Assembly (NCBI GenBank): GCA_963851215.1
Contig: CAWKOG010000020.1
Location: 186,001-250,000, forward strand
Source of the DNA: DATKFM01 sp963851215
Lineage (GTDB): Bacteria > Pseudomonadota > Alphaproteobacteria > Dongiales > Dongiaceae
Reading direction: 5' to 3'
DNA length: 64,000 nucleotides
The first letter of the stretch is position 1; every line of letters begins with the position of its first letter. The notes under the pieces were generated by a model that did not search any database, was not told the origin of the DNA, and saw only the letters and a list, made by a program, of their open reading frames with translations. This document shows positions 37,423 to 46,709 of the stretch, piece by piece. The translations under genes and the position numbers were made by a program.

Positions 37423-39576
37423 TCACTTCTCCATCTGCACGGCGATGGGGCTCCAATCCGGCCCCGGCGGAGATTGCGATCAGTTGGCGGCAGCGCTCGA
37501 TGAAGATGCGCGAGGGCCGGTCGCCGCCGGGTCTTGCGGAGTCGAGCAGCTTCAAAGAGCCGCAGAGCACCGCTGAAATCCCGGCGGCCATAGGCGTCGA
37601 TACCCGCCTCATACTCCTTCACCCACGCAAAGGCGGCGGCATCGGCGCCTTCCGCCATCGCCAGCAATTCATGCACCGCCATGCCTTCGGTGCGGCCGAA
37701 GACGGCGACCCAATCCAACTGCCGGCAGATCATGGCAGCGCCGGCAGCGCGGCGGGTTTCCTCGCCGATCATGATCGCGGTGCCGTAACGCTTGTTGAGG
37801 GCTTCCAGCCGGCTCGCCACATTCACGGGATCGCCGATGACCGTGTAGTTCAGCCGGTCCGCCGAGCCGATATTGCCCACGAGCATGCGGCCGGTATTGA
37901 TCCCGATGCGCGCCCGCAGCGCCGCGCGGGGATCATCTGATGGCAAGGCGGCCTGACGCGCGGTCATCATCTGATGCAATGCCAGCGCCGCCGCGCAGGC
38001 ATCCCGCGCATGGTTTTCGATTCTCGATCGGCGCACCCCAGAAGGCCATCACCGCATCGCCGATGAATTTGTCGATGGTGCCGCGATGGGACAGCACCGC
38101 CGAAGAGGCCGTCTCCAGATACTCGGTCAGCACCGGCACGACGGATTCGCCGAGGAACTCCGACAGCGACGTGAATCCCGCGAGATCGGCGAACATGACC
38201 GTCAGGTTCTCATGCTCGCCGCCGGGCTTGGCCTCGATGCCCTGGGACACCAGCGTGCGCACCAGCTCCGTCGGCATGTATTTGGCGAAGGACGCCAGGC
38301 CCTGGCTCATCTGCACCAGGGCGTTGGACAGGCCATCGAATTCCCGCAGCCGCGACGGCACGCGCACGACCTGGTCGAGCCGGAAACTCTCGATATGGCC
38401 GAGCTGGGCGGCAATCCGGCCCAAGGGCCGCGCGACCAGATTGTTGGTCAGCAGGACCGCCAGCACCGCCATGGCCATCACCAGGACCACCAGCGCGATC
38501 AGCAGCGTTTCCGCGCTCTCCTCGATCGAGGCCAGGAAATCATGGGCCGGGATCACCGTCGCGACGACCCAATCGCGGAACTGCACCGGCGAGAAGGTGA
38601 CGAAATACTCGTTGCCATCGGCGTCCGATGTCATTTCCAGGGAGCGCACATCGGACAGCCGCGCCAGGTCGACGCTGCCGCCCTTGGTTGCGCTTTCGAT
38701 CAGGCCGAGGCGGGGATCGTCGCGGCCCAACTCACCGAGCATCGGCAGCAATCCGCGACGCTGTTGCTCGATGGCGCGAGGATCCGCCGAGGCAACGATG
38801 CGGCCCTCGCGATCGATGACGATGACCGTTCCCCCTTCGCCGATCATCTGATGGGACAGGAACTTTGAAACCAGCTCCAGCTCGATCGCCACATTGATCA
38901 CGCCGCCGAACTTCGTGTTCGCCACCAGCGGCATGGAGGTGCTGATGCCGGCCCGATCGCCATCGGGAAAGTGCGACACCAGGTTCCAGCCGGCGCCGCG
39001 CTCGGCGCTGCAACGCACTTCATCGCAGCCTTCGGCAACCGCGCGCTTGTACCAGCCCTGCTCGATCGAATTGAAATCGGTTGTCGCTGACTCGGCGCTT
39101 TCGTACTCGGCCTCGGCGCCTTTGACCCGGAACTTGTAGGTCGTCTGCTCACCCTGCCCGCTCGCCGGGTCCCAGGCGATGGAGACCAGCCGGAAGCCGC
39201 CATCGGCGGCACGCTGCGCGCCATAGAAGCTTCCCTGCGGCGTGCCGATGGAGATCCAGGACACGCTGGGCATCGCGCGCAGCAGGGAGAGGAAGATGAA
39301 ATCCCGCTGACCCGCCTGCTTTTCGAAATCGAAGATGCCGTTGACGAAAGCGGAACCGACAGCGGTTTGCGCGGCCACGGCCTGGTCGCGCACGCCGGCG
39401 AGCTCGTTCTTGACCGTGGTGACGATCTCCTGATTGAGCTGGCCGACCACGTCCTCGACATTCTGCCGCGCCGTGTAGGACCAGAGCGCATGCACCAGCA
39501 GCGCCGTCAGCAGCACGGTCAGCAGGATCAGCCCCGTGAGGACGAGCTTCAGCCCCGGTTTTGTCTGTCCGAACAT
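37423..39576 (-). CDS. Membrane class III adenylate cyclase with dCACHE-like sensor (frameshifted)
   Basis: About 715 residues: a membrane segment (LVLTGLILLTVLLTALLVHAL), a periplasmic sensor of about 320 residues with double-CACHE style (VSWISIGTPQGSFYGAQ, GGTVIVIDREGRIVAS), a second membrane segment (LLIALVVLVMAMAVLAVLL), a HAMP-like linker, and a cyclase domain. Metal Asp residues are in VMFADLAGFTS and KFIGDAVMAFWG; the ATP-specific Asp and catalytic Asn/Arg are in YTVIGDPVNVASRLE. Extra bases near 38025 (AAAA for AAA) and near 37520 shift the frame; the corrected end is DWSPIAVQMEK at 37423. It should make cAMP in answer to a periplasmic ligand. Confidence 0.86.
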
Positions 39577-39743
39577 GGCGCGAGTGTTTCAGGAATGCCG
39601 CAGGCCAACAAGGAAACACCGCCCTCCCTGCCCGAGAGCGCGGCTATCGTTTCCATGCCTAGCGGATATTTGCGCCCCTGCCCCGCGCCTCACGGCGATC
39701 TCGCGGGGAAATGAGGCGGGCGCACGCCGCCGTGATCGGAAGG

Positions 39744-40748
39744 CTATCCGTTGACGACCATGCGCTCGGGCATCGCCGCGCGCGGCGGCACGGCCCGCTC
39801 TTTCCGCGGCGTCTTGCCGAAATAGTCGCGGTAGCATTTGGAGAAATGGCTGGCGGAGACGAAGCCGCAGGCCAGCGCCACATCGATGACGGGCATGTTG
39901 GTCTGCAGCAGCAGCAGCCGCGCCCGGTTGAGGCGCAGCTCCACATAGTAGCGCGCCGGCGAGCGGTTCAGGTATTTGCGGAACAGCCGCTCGAGCTGCC
40001 GGCTGGAGAGTCCGGCGGCCTTGGCCAGATCGCCGCGGTCCAGCGGCTCCTCCAGATGTTCCTCCATCAGGCGGATGACGGACATCAACTTGGGATGGCG
40101 CACGCCCAGGCGGGCCGGCAGCGCCATGCGCTGCTGGTCATGCTCGTCGCGGATGCGCTCATGCATGAACTGGTCGGAGACATGGGCGGCCAGCTCGTGC
40201 CCATGCTGGCTGCTGATCAGCTTCAGCATGAGATCCAGCGAGGCCGTGCCGCCGGAGCAGGTGAAGCGGTTGCGGTCGATCTCGAACAGCTCGGAAGTGA
40301 CGTCGATCTCCGGGAAGCTCTCGCTGAAACCCGCCAGATTCTCCCAGTGGATGGTGCAGCGGTAGCCGTCCAGCAGGCCGGCGCGGGCCAGGATGTGACT
40401 CGCCGTGCAGACCGCGCCGATATCCGCGCCCTGGCGGTCCAGGCGGCGGAGCTGCGCGAAGACATTGCGGTCCTCGTACAGATGCGCGTCGATGCCGCTG
40501 CAGACGATGACGGTCTTGAAATTGCCCAGCCCTTCGATCGAGGCTTCGGGAGTCAGGGCGATGCCATTGCTGGCGGCGATCGGTTTGCTGTCGGGCGAGA
40601 ACAGATGCCAGGAATAGAGCTGCTTGCCGCTCGCACGATTTGCGAGACGCAGCGGTTCCACCGCCGAGGTGAAGGCGATCATCGAAAAATTCGGCACCAG
40701 CAGGAATGCGATGCGCTGCGGCAGTTCTTTTGACGGAGACCCGAACAT
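39744..40748 (-). CDS. GlxA-type AraC-family regulator, GbdR-like
   Basis: 334 residues: an N-terminal DJ-1/PfpI-like amidase-fold domain (IAFLLVPNFSMIAFTSAVEPLRLANR, VCTASHILARAGLLDG) and a C-terminal AraC helix-turn-helix pair (about 225-315, with AKAAGLSSRQLERLFRKYL and VALACGFVSASHFSKCYRDYFG). This is the layout of GbdR, SouR and CdhR, regulators of glycine betaine, sarcosine and carnitine catabolism. It is divergent from soxBDAG with 293 bases between, which fits control of sarcosine oxidase. The ligand is inferred from context. Confidence 0.88.
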   Translation of the reverse strand: MFGSPSKELPQRIAFLLVPNFSMIAFTSAVEPLRLANRASGKQLYSWHLFSPDSKPIAASNGIALTPEASIEGLGNFKTVIVCSGIDAHLYEDRNVFAQLRRLDRQGADIGAVCTASHILARAGLLDGYRCTIHWENLAGFSESFPEIDVTSELFEIDRNRFTCSGGTASLDLMLKLISSQHGHELAAHVSDQFMHERIRDEHDQQRMALPARLGVRHPKLMSVIRLMEEHLEEPLDRGDLAKAAGLSSRQLERLFRKYLNRSPARYYVELRLNRARLLLLQTNMPVIDVALACGFVSASHFSKCYRDYFGKTPRKERAVPPRAAMPERMVVNG

Positions 40749-41041
40749 CTAGCCCTTGGCGCGCCATTCGGGGCGCGTCCCGCGTTTGTTGTTTCGTTAG
40801 GGCCATCTTAGCCTATGTCGCAAATGGAGAAAAGCGTTGCATGATGGCGGCAAAATGCCGCTGGCCGGAAATTGCCGTGCAACGTTGCCGCATGTCGCTG
40901 CACGGACAATGCCGGACGGGCCGGTCGTGTCATTCGCTTGGATTCACGGCATATTTCGCCATCGGCCCTTGCCGGGCCGGGCCGCCATTGCAATAAAGAC
41001 GCCCCGCCAACCGACCGACCGACCCGCCCTCGAAAGCGCCC
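40749..41041. promoter_or_regulatory. Divergent control region of the regulator and sox genes
   Basis: 293 bases between the GbdR-like regulator and soxB. It should contain both promoters and the regulator's site. A perfect ten-base palindrome GCAACGTTGC lies at 40879-40888 amid a cluster of TTGC/GCAA and TGTCGCTGCACGGACA sequences, a candidate operator. No gene is supported here. Confidence 0.45.
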
Positions 41042-42295
41042 ATGAAGAGCAGATATTCGATCTTCAGTCTGGCCCGTAACGCGCTGGATTATCACGAGAA
41101 CTGGTCGGAGGCCTGGCGCAGCCCGGAGCCCAAGCCGGCCTATGACGCGGTCATCGTCGGCGGCGGCGGCCACGGGCTGGCGACGGCCTATTATCTGGCG
41201 AAGCTGCACGGCCTCACCAACATCGCCGTGCTGGAAAAGGGCTGGATCGGCGGCGGCAACACCGGTCGCAACACGACCATCGTGCGCTCCAACTATCTCT
41301 GGGACGAGAGCGCCTTTCTCTACGAGCACGCGCTGAAGCTCTGGGAGTCGCTGAGCCAGGAGCTCAACTTCAACGTCATGTTCAGCCAGCGCGGCCTGAT
41401 GAACCTGGCGCACAATCTTCACGATCTGCGCGAGATCAACCGGCGGGTGAATGCCATCCGCCTCAATGACATCGACTCGGAATTTCTCACCGTGGATCAG
41501 GTGCGGCAGCTCTGCCCGATCCTGAACTTCGATCCGAAGGCGCGGCATCCGATCATGGGCGCTTCGCTGCAGCGGCGCGGCGGCGTGGCGCGCCATGACG
41601 CGGTCGCCTGGGGCTATGCCCGCGCGGCCGACGCGCTGGGCGTCGACATCATCCAGAATTGCGAGGTCACCGGCCTGCGCATCGCCAACAATCGCATCCA
41701 GGGCGTCGAGACGACCCGCGGCTACATTGCCGCCCCCAAGGTCGGCTGCGTTCCCGCCGGCCATTCCAGCGTCATCGCCGCCATGGCCGGGCTGCGCTTC
41801 CCGGTGGAGAGCCACCCGCTGCAGGCACTGGTGTCGGAGCCGGTCAAGCCGGTGCTGCATACCGTCGTCATGTCGGGCGCGGTCCATGTGTATGTCAGCC
41901 AGTCCGACAAGGGCGAGCTGGTGCTGGGCGCGGGCATCGACGGCTACAACTCCTATGCCCAGCGCGGCAGCCCGAATGTGCTCGAGCATCAACTCGGCGC
42001 CCTGACCGAGCTGTTCCCGATCTTCAGCCGGCTGCGCTTCATGCGGCAGTGGGGCGGCATCGTCGACGTCTGCCCGGACGCCAGCCCGATCGTGGCGAAG
42101 ATGCCGGTGCAGGGCCTGTACTTCAATTGCGGCTGGGGCACCGGCGGCTTCAAGGCGACGCCCGGCTCCGGCTGGGTCTTCGCCTACACCATCGCCCAGG
42201 ACCGGCCGCACAAGCTGAATGAAGCCTTCACGCTGGAGCGCTTCTCCCACGGCTATCTGATCGACGAACATGGCGCCGCGGCGGTGGCCCATTGA
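41042..42295 (+). CDS. soxB: Sarcosine oxidase beta subunit
   Basis: 417 residues, full length. The dinucleotide fold YDAVIVGGGGHGLATAYYL binds FAD; RRGGVARHDAVAWGYARAA contains the His that links covalently to FMN in the heterotetrameric enzyme. GWGTGGFKATPGSG marks the C-terminal FAD region. The enzyme demethylates sarcosine to glycine, passing the methyl group to tetrahydrofolate or releasing formaldehyde plus H2O2. It starts the soxBDAG run, divergent from a GbdR-like regulator. Some internal N-terminal stretches (TRNTTIVRSNYLW) match the same family closely. Confidence 0.97.
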   Translation: MKSRYSIFSLARNALDYHENWSEAWRSPEPKPAYDAVIVGGGGHGLATAYYLAKLHGLTNIAVLEKGWIGGGNTGRNTTIVRSNYLWDESAFLYEHALKLWESLSQELNFNVMFSQRGLMNLAHNLHDLREINRRVNAIRLNDIDSEFLTVDQVRQLCPILNFDPKARHPIMGASLQRRGGVARHDAVAWGYARAADALGVDIIQNCEVTGLRIANNRIQGVETTRGYIAAPKVGCVPAGHSSVIAAMAGLRFPVESHPLQALVSEPVKPVLHTVVMSGAVHVYVSQSDKGELVLGAGIDGYNSYAQRGSPNVLEHQLGALTELFPIFSRLRFMRQWGGIVDVCPDASPIVAKMPVQGLYFNCGWGTGGFKATPGSGWVFAYTIAQDRPHKLNEAFTLERFSHGYLIDEHGAAAVAH

Positions 42296-42320
42296 TGCTG
42301 ATTCTGGAAGGCGACATCGG

Positions 42321-42602
42321 ATGCTGCTGATCACCTGCCCCTATTGCGGCCAACGGGACGAGAGCGAATTCGCCTGCGGCGGCGAAGCGCATATCGCGCG
42401 GCCGCTGCAGACGGACGCGCTGACCGACCAGCAATGGGGCGACTATCTGTTCATGCGCAAGAACCCGAAGGGCGTGCATTTCGAGCGCTGGAACCACGCC
42501 CGGGGCTGCCGCCGCTGGTTCAACGCGGCGCGCCACACCGTGACCCATGAGATCATCGCCACCTACAAGATGGGCGAACCGCCGCCCGCGGTGAGCAAAT
42601 GA
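42321..42602 (+). CDS. soxD: Sarcosine oxidase delta subunit
   Basis: 93 residues. The zinc ligands known for this subunit are all in place by position: Cys6 and Cys9 in TCPYCGQRDESEF, His59 and Cys63 in WNHARGCRRWF. The small subunit holds the complex together. I use the ATG at 42321, which gives MLLITCPYCG; the frame is open further upstream. It starts 25 bases after soxB and its stop overlaps the soxA start in ATGA (42599-42602). Confidence 0.95.
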   Translation: MLLITCPYCGQRDESEFACGGEAHIARPLQTDALTDQQWGDYLFMRKNPKGVHFERWNHARGCRRWFNAARHTVTHEIIATYKMGEPPPAVSK

Positions 42603-45600
42603 ACGGTCAGCCTAATCGCCTGCCCGAGGGCGGGCGCATCGACCGGACCAAGCCGGTCGCCTTCACCTTCAACGGCAAGCGGCTGACGGGCTATCAGGGC
42701 GACACCCTGGCCTCGGCGCTCCTGGCCAATGGCGTGGCGCTGGTGGGCCGCAGCTTCAAATATCACCGGCCGCGCGGCATCATGACGGCGGGTTCGGAAG
42801 AGCCGAATGCCTTGGTGCAGGTCGGCAGCGGCGCGCGCACCGAGCCGAACCTCCGCGCGACGCAGGTCGAACTTTATGAGGGCCTGATCGCCAGCAGCCA
42901 GAATTGCTGGCCCTCTGTGGAGTTCGATATCGGCGAGGCCAACAGCGTGCTGTCGAAGCTGTTCCCTGCCGGCTTCTACTACAAGACCTTCATGTGGCCG
43001 CCCAGTTTCTGGATGAAGTACGAGTATTTCATCCGCCGCGCCGCCGGACTCGGCGTGGCGCCCGACGAGCCCGATCCCGACCACTACGACAAGACCTTCG
43101 CCCATTGCGATGTGCTTGTCGTGGGCGGCGGGCCGGCGGGATTGGCGGCGGCGCTGGCCGCCGGCCGCAGCGGCGCCCGGGTCATTCTTTGCGACGAGCA
43201 GCAGGAATTCGGTGGCGCATTGCTGAGCGGCAATGACGAAATCGACCGTAAGCCCGCGTCCGAATGGGTCGCGGATGCCACGGCCGAACTGGCAGACATG
43301 ACGGAAGTGCGCGTATTGCCGCGCACCACGGCCTACGGATACTACGACCACAATTCCGTCTGGCTGGTGGAGCGCACCGGCGATCACTTGCCGCCGGGCA
43401 ACGCCACTTATCGCCAACGGCTTTGGAAAGTTCGCGCCAAGCAGGTGGTGCTGGCCACCGGCGCCATAGAGCGGCCGCTGGTGTTCGCCGACAATGACCG
43501 GCCAGGCATCATGCTGGCCGGGGCAGCGCGGACCTATACCAACCGCTATGGCGTGCTGCCGGGCCGCCGCGTGGTGGTCATGACCAACAATGACAGCGCC
43601 TATCAGGCAGCGGTCGACCTGGCGCAGGCCGGTGCGACTGTCGCCGCCATCGTCGATCTTCGAGCCAATGCCGATGGCGCTGCAGTTGCCGCAGCGCGCG
43701 GGCGCAACATCGAAGTGCTGGCTGGTCACGCCATCACCGGCACCAAGGGGCGCAAGCGCGTCAGCGCGGTTTCGGTCGTGCGGATGAGCGAGGGCGGTGA
43801 CAGCGTCATCGGCGCCGTGCGAGAGATCGAGTGCGACCTCGTCCTGCATTCCGGCGGCTGGAATCCGACGGTGCATCTGTTCTCCCAGTCCGGCGGCAAG
43901 CTGCGCTTCGATCAGGGTATTGCTGCCTTCGTGCCGGACCGCTCAGTGCAGAAGGAACGCTCCGCCGGCGCAGCCAAGGGCAGCTTCGCCCTTGCCGATT
44001 GTCTCGATGAAGGCTTCGACGCCGGCCATGGCGCCGCGCGAGACGCCGGATTTGCCGGCAATTCCGGCGCCGCACCCCGCGCGGAACCGGCAGCAGCGGA
44101 AGCCCCGCTGCGCCCGATCTGGGTGGTCCCGTCAGTCAATCCCGTCGGCCATGGCGCCAAGTTCTTCGTCGACCATCAGAACGATGCCACGGCGGCCGAC
44201 GTGCTGCTGGCGGAACGGGAAGGCTACCGTTCGGTCGAGCATCTGAAGCGCTACACCACCATGGGCATGGGCACCGACCAGGGCAAAACCAGCAACGTCA
44301 ACGCGCTGGCGATCATGGCGCAGAAGCTGGGCCGCGACATCCCGCAGGTCGGCACCACCACCTTCCGGCCGGCTTACACGCCCGTCACCATCGGAGTCTT
44401 CGGCGGCCATGAGCGCGGCGATCTCATGGATCCGCTGCGCCGCACCGCGCTGCATCACTGGCATGAGAATGCCGGCGCCAAGTGGGAGAATGTCGGCCAA
44501 TGGCGCCGCCCCTGGTACTATCCGCGCCCGGGCGAGACCATGCATGACGCTGTCAACCGCGAGGTCAAGGCGACGCGCACCGGTGTCGGTATCATGGATG
44601 CTTCACCCTGGGCAAGATCGATATCCAGGGGCCGGATGCGTCGAGCTGCTGAACTGGGTCTATTGCAACGCCTGGAGCAATCTCGAGATCGGCCGCTGCC
44701 GCTACGGCTTCATGCTGGGCGAGGACGGCATGATCTTCGACGACGGCGTCACCTCGCGCCTGGGCGAACATCATTTCCACATGACCACCACCTCGGGCGG
44801 CGCGGCGCGGGTGCTGGGCTGGCTGGAGAACTGGCTGCAGACGGAATGGCCTGACATGCGGGTGTTCTGCGCCAGCGTGACCGAGCAATGGTCCACCGTC
44901 GCGGTCAACGGGCCGTTCGCGCGCAAGCTGCTGGCCGAACTGACCAAGGACATCGACCTGGATGCGAAGCAGTTTCCCGTTCATGTCGTTCCGCGACGGC
45001 CATGTCGCCGGCATCCCGGCGCGGGTCTATCGCATCAGCTTCACCGGCGAGCTATCCTATGAGATCAATGTCGCGCCCAGCTATGCGCTGGCGCTGTGGC
45101 AGGCGCTGATGTCCGCCGGCGAAAAGTACGGCGTCACGCCCTATGGCACGGAGGCAATGCATGTCCTCCGCTGCGAGAAGGGCTTCGTCATCGTCGGGCC
45201 AGGAAACCGACGGCACGGTGACGCCGCAGGATCTGGGCATGGACTGGATCGTCAGCAAGAAGAAGAAGGATTTCCTGGGTAAGCGGGCGTTGGCGCGCAC
45301 CGACACCGCCCGCGCCGACCGCAAGCATCTGGTGGGCCTGGAGACCGAGAACCCCAGCGAAATCATTCCCGAGGGTGGCCAGGTGGTGGCGGAACTCAAG
45401 GACAAGCCGCCCATGGCCATGCTCGGCCATGTGACCTCCAGCTACTACAGCCCCAATGTCGGGCCGCTCGATCGCCATGGCGCTGCTGAAGAACGGCCGC
45501 AACCGCATGGGCGAGACGGTGCATATCCCGCTGGCCGACCGCGTCATTCGCGCCAAGGTGATGAGAGCCCCGGTTCTTCGATCTCGAGGGGAAGCGCATC

Positions 45601-45608
45601 GATGGTTG
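42599..45608 (+). CDS. soxA: Sarcosine oxidase alpha subunit (frameshifted)
   Basis: About 1000 residues, as in the family. The first 665 residues are intact: an N-terminal domain with FNGKRLTGYQGDTLASALL, an NAD/FAD fold DVLVVGGGPAGLAAALAAG, and LATGAIERPLVF. The C-terminal aminomethyltransferase-like tetrahydrofolate domain (ELLNWVYCNAWSNLEIGRCR, GHVAGIPARVYRISFTGELS, MDWIVSKKKKDFLGKRAL) is spread over three frames. Breaks lie near 44605, 44633, 44975, 45200, 45458 and 45560; both missing and extra bases are seen. All family blocks are present in order, so sequence error is the likely cause, though recent decay cannot be excluded. Confidence 0.9.
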
Positions 45609-46211
45609 AAGCCTATCTGCGCCGCAGCCCCCTCACCCACCGCGCCCTGCTCACCAAGGCGGTCGATGGGATCGGCGAAGCCGAACTCGGGCTGGGCGAA
45701 CGCGCCCATCGGATGCAGCTCAATCTACGCGGCGACAGCGGCAATCCGGCTTTCATCAATGGCGTGAAGACCGCCACGGGCCTGGACATCCCTGTCCAGG
45801 GCAATCGCTTCACCGCCTCGGCGATCGCGCCTGCCTCTGGCTCGGCCCGGACGAATGGCTGGTCGTCGGGCCTGATGGCCAGGAAGCGCGGATCTCGTCC
45901 GGGAACTGCGCGCCGTGCTGGCCGGCCAGCACGCCGCCGTGACCGATGTCAGCGAAGCCCGTACCTCCATCCTGGTCCAGGGCTTGCGCGCCCGCGATCT
46001 GCTGCAGAAGGGCATGCCGCTCGACCTGCATCCCCGGGAATTCCAGACCGGCCATTGCGCCCAGTCCCATATCGCCGGCGCCAACATCATCCTGCGCCAG
46101 CTCGACGACGCGCCGAGCTACGAGGTCCTCGTCCTCAACAGTTTCGCCGAGCATCTCTGGCTCTGGATGGAAAGCGCCGCGCGGGAGTACAGGACTGTCG
46201 TCCTGGCCTAG
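45601..46211 (+). CDS. soxG: Sarcosine oxidase gamma subunit (frameshifted)
   Basis: About 203 residues. The start (MVEAYLRRSPLTHRALL) overlaps the soxA stop by eight bases. Family blocks are LGERAHRMQLNLRG, the aligned LWLGPDEWLVV (in a second frame), DVSEARTSILVQG, LQKGMPLDLHPREF and SFAEHLWLWMESAAREY. The frame changes near 45815 and 45885. The subunit completes the heterotetramer, structurally akin to the tetrahydrofolate domain of the alpha chain. Last gene of soxBDAG. Confidence 0.85.
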
Positions 46212-46399
46212 CGGAGCGTCCTGCGGAATCTCGAAGAACCTCGATATTTCGGGCTTTTCCGCCTCTTTCCGCACTTGGACGACGAGGCCAGCAAGCAGAT
46301 CGGCTACGAGGACGTGTTCACCCCCGCTTTGCCCTCTGCCGCCGGCATTTCCAGGAAGCCGGATTCGAATCGGAGACGATCGAGCGCATGATTCGCTGA
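46212..46399 (+). pseudogene. Unrecognised coding remnant after soxG
   Basis: Directly after soxG, protein-like sequence continues over changing frames (NLEEPRYFG, RLFPHLDDEASKQIGYED, HFQEAGFESETIERMIR) and ends with a stop at 46399. It has no start codon of its own and could be the 3' end of another gene or a short damaged gene. I do not recognise the family. It lies in the region with the densest indels, so it may also be mis-sequenced. Confidence 0.35.
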
Positions 46400-46709
46400 G
46401 TGTCCGACCGGCTGCCGCACCCTTCCGGATATATAAATTAATACAATCGTTTACTAAAGAACATTGGTGCAACACCGGAACAAAGCGGTGCGAGGTAACC
46501 AAGCATCAGCATTTATGGTTGATTGGTTAAAGTGATGCACGAATATTGCTCCGGAAGTCGACTATTTCGTGCTTAACGCACGGTTAACAACCGCCAAAAG
46601 ATGATTGAAATTCCCCGATTTTTACGGGGGCTTTACCATCCTAACAGTATGGTAAGGGATTGGCGGCCCGTGGGCGGCCGGAAGCCACTTGCCCTTCCGA
46701 GATTGACGA
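46400..46709. other. AT-rich intergenic region upstream of the giant coiled-coil gene
   Basis: About 310 bases, visibly more AT-rich than the coding DNA around it. It carries the exact TTAA-N7-TTAA box at 46573-46587 and probably the promoter of the coiled-coil gene. A weak CCCCG/CGGGG hairpin lies at about 46613-46629. I see no gene or RNA structure with confidence. Confidence 0.55.
46573..46587. promoter_or_regulatory. Candidate CtrA-binding box
   Basis: Exact TTAA-N7-TTAA: TTAA at 46573-46576, seven bases, TTAA at 46584-46587, followed by C as in the extended consensus. It stands about 123 bases before the start of the giant coiled-coil gene, a plausible promoter position. An isolated TTAA lies about 45 bases upstream at 46526. 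Confidence 0.6.

Noticed and set aside
40808..42334. 508-codon open frame on the minus strand opposite soxB
   Set aside because: Antisense shadow of soxB with no recognisable protein pattern.
42599..45608. Programmed frameshifting in soxA
   Set aside because: Six breaks of both signs, no slippery heptamer with a following structure, and similar breaks in unrelated genes; sequence error is simpler.
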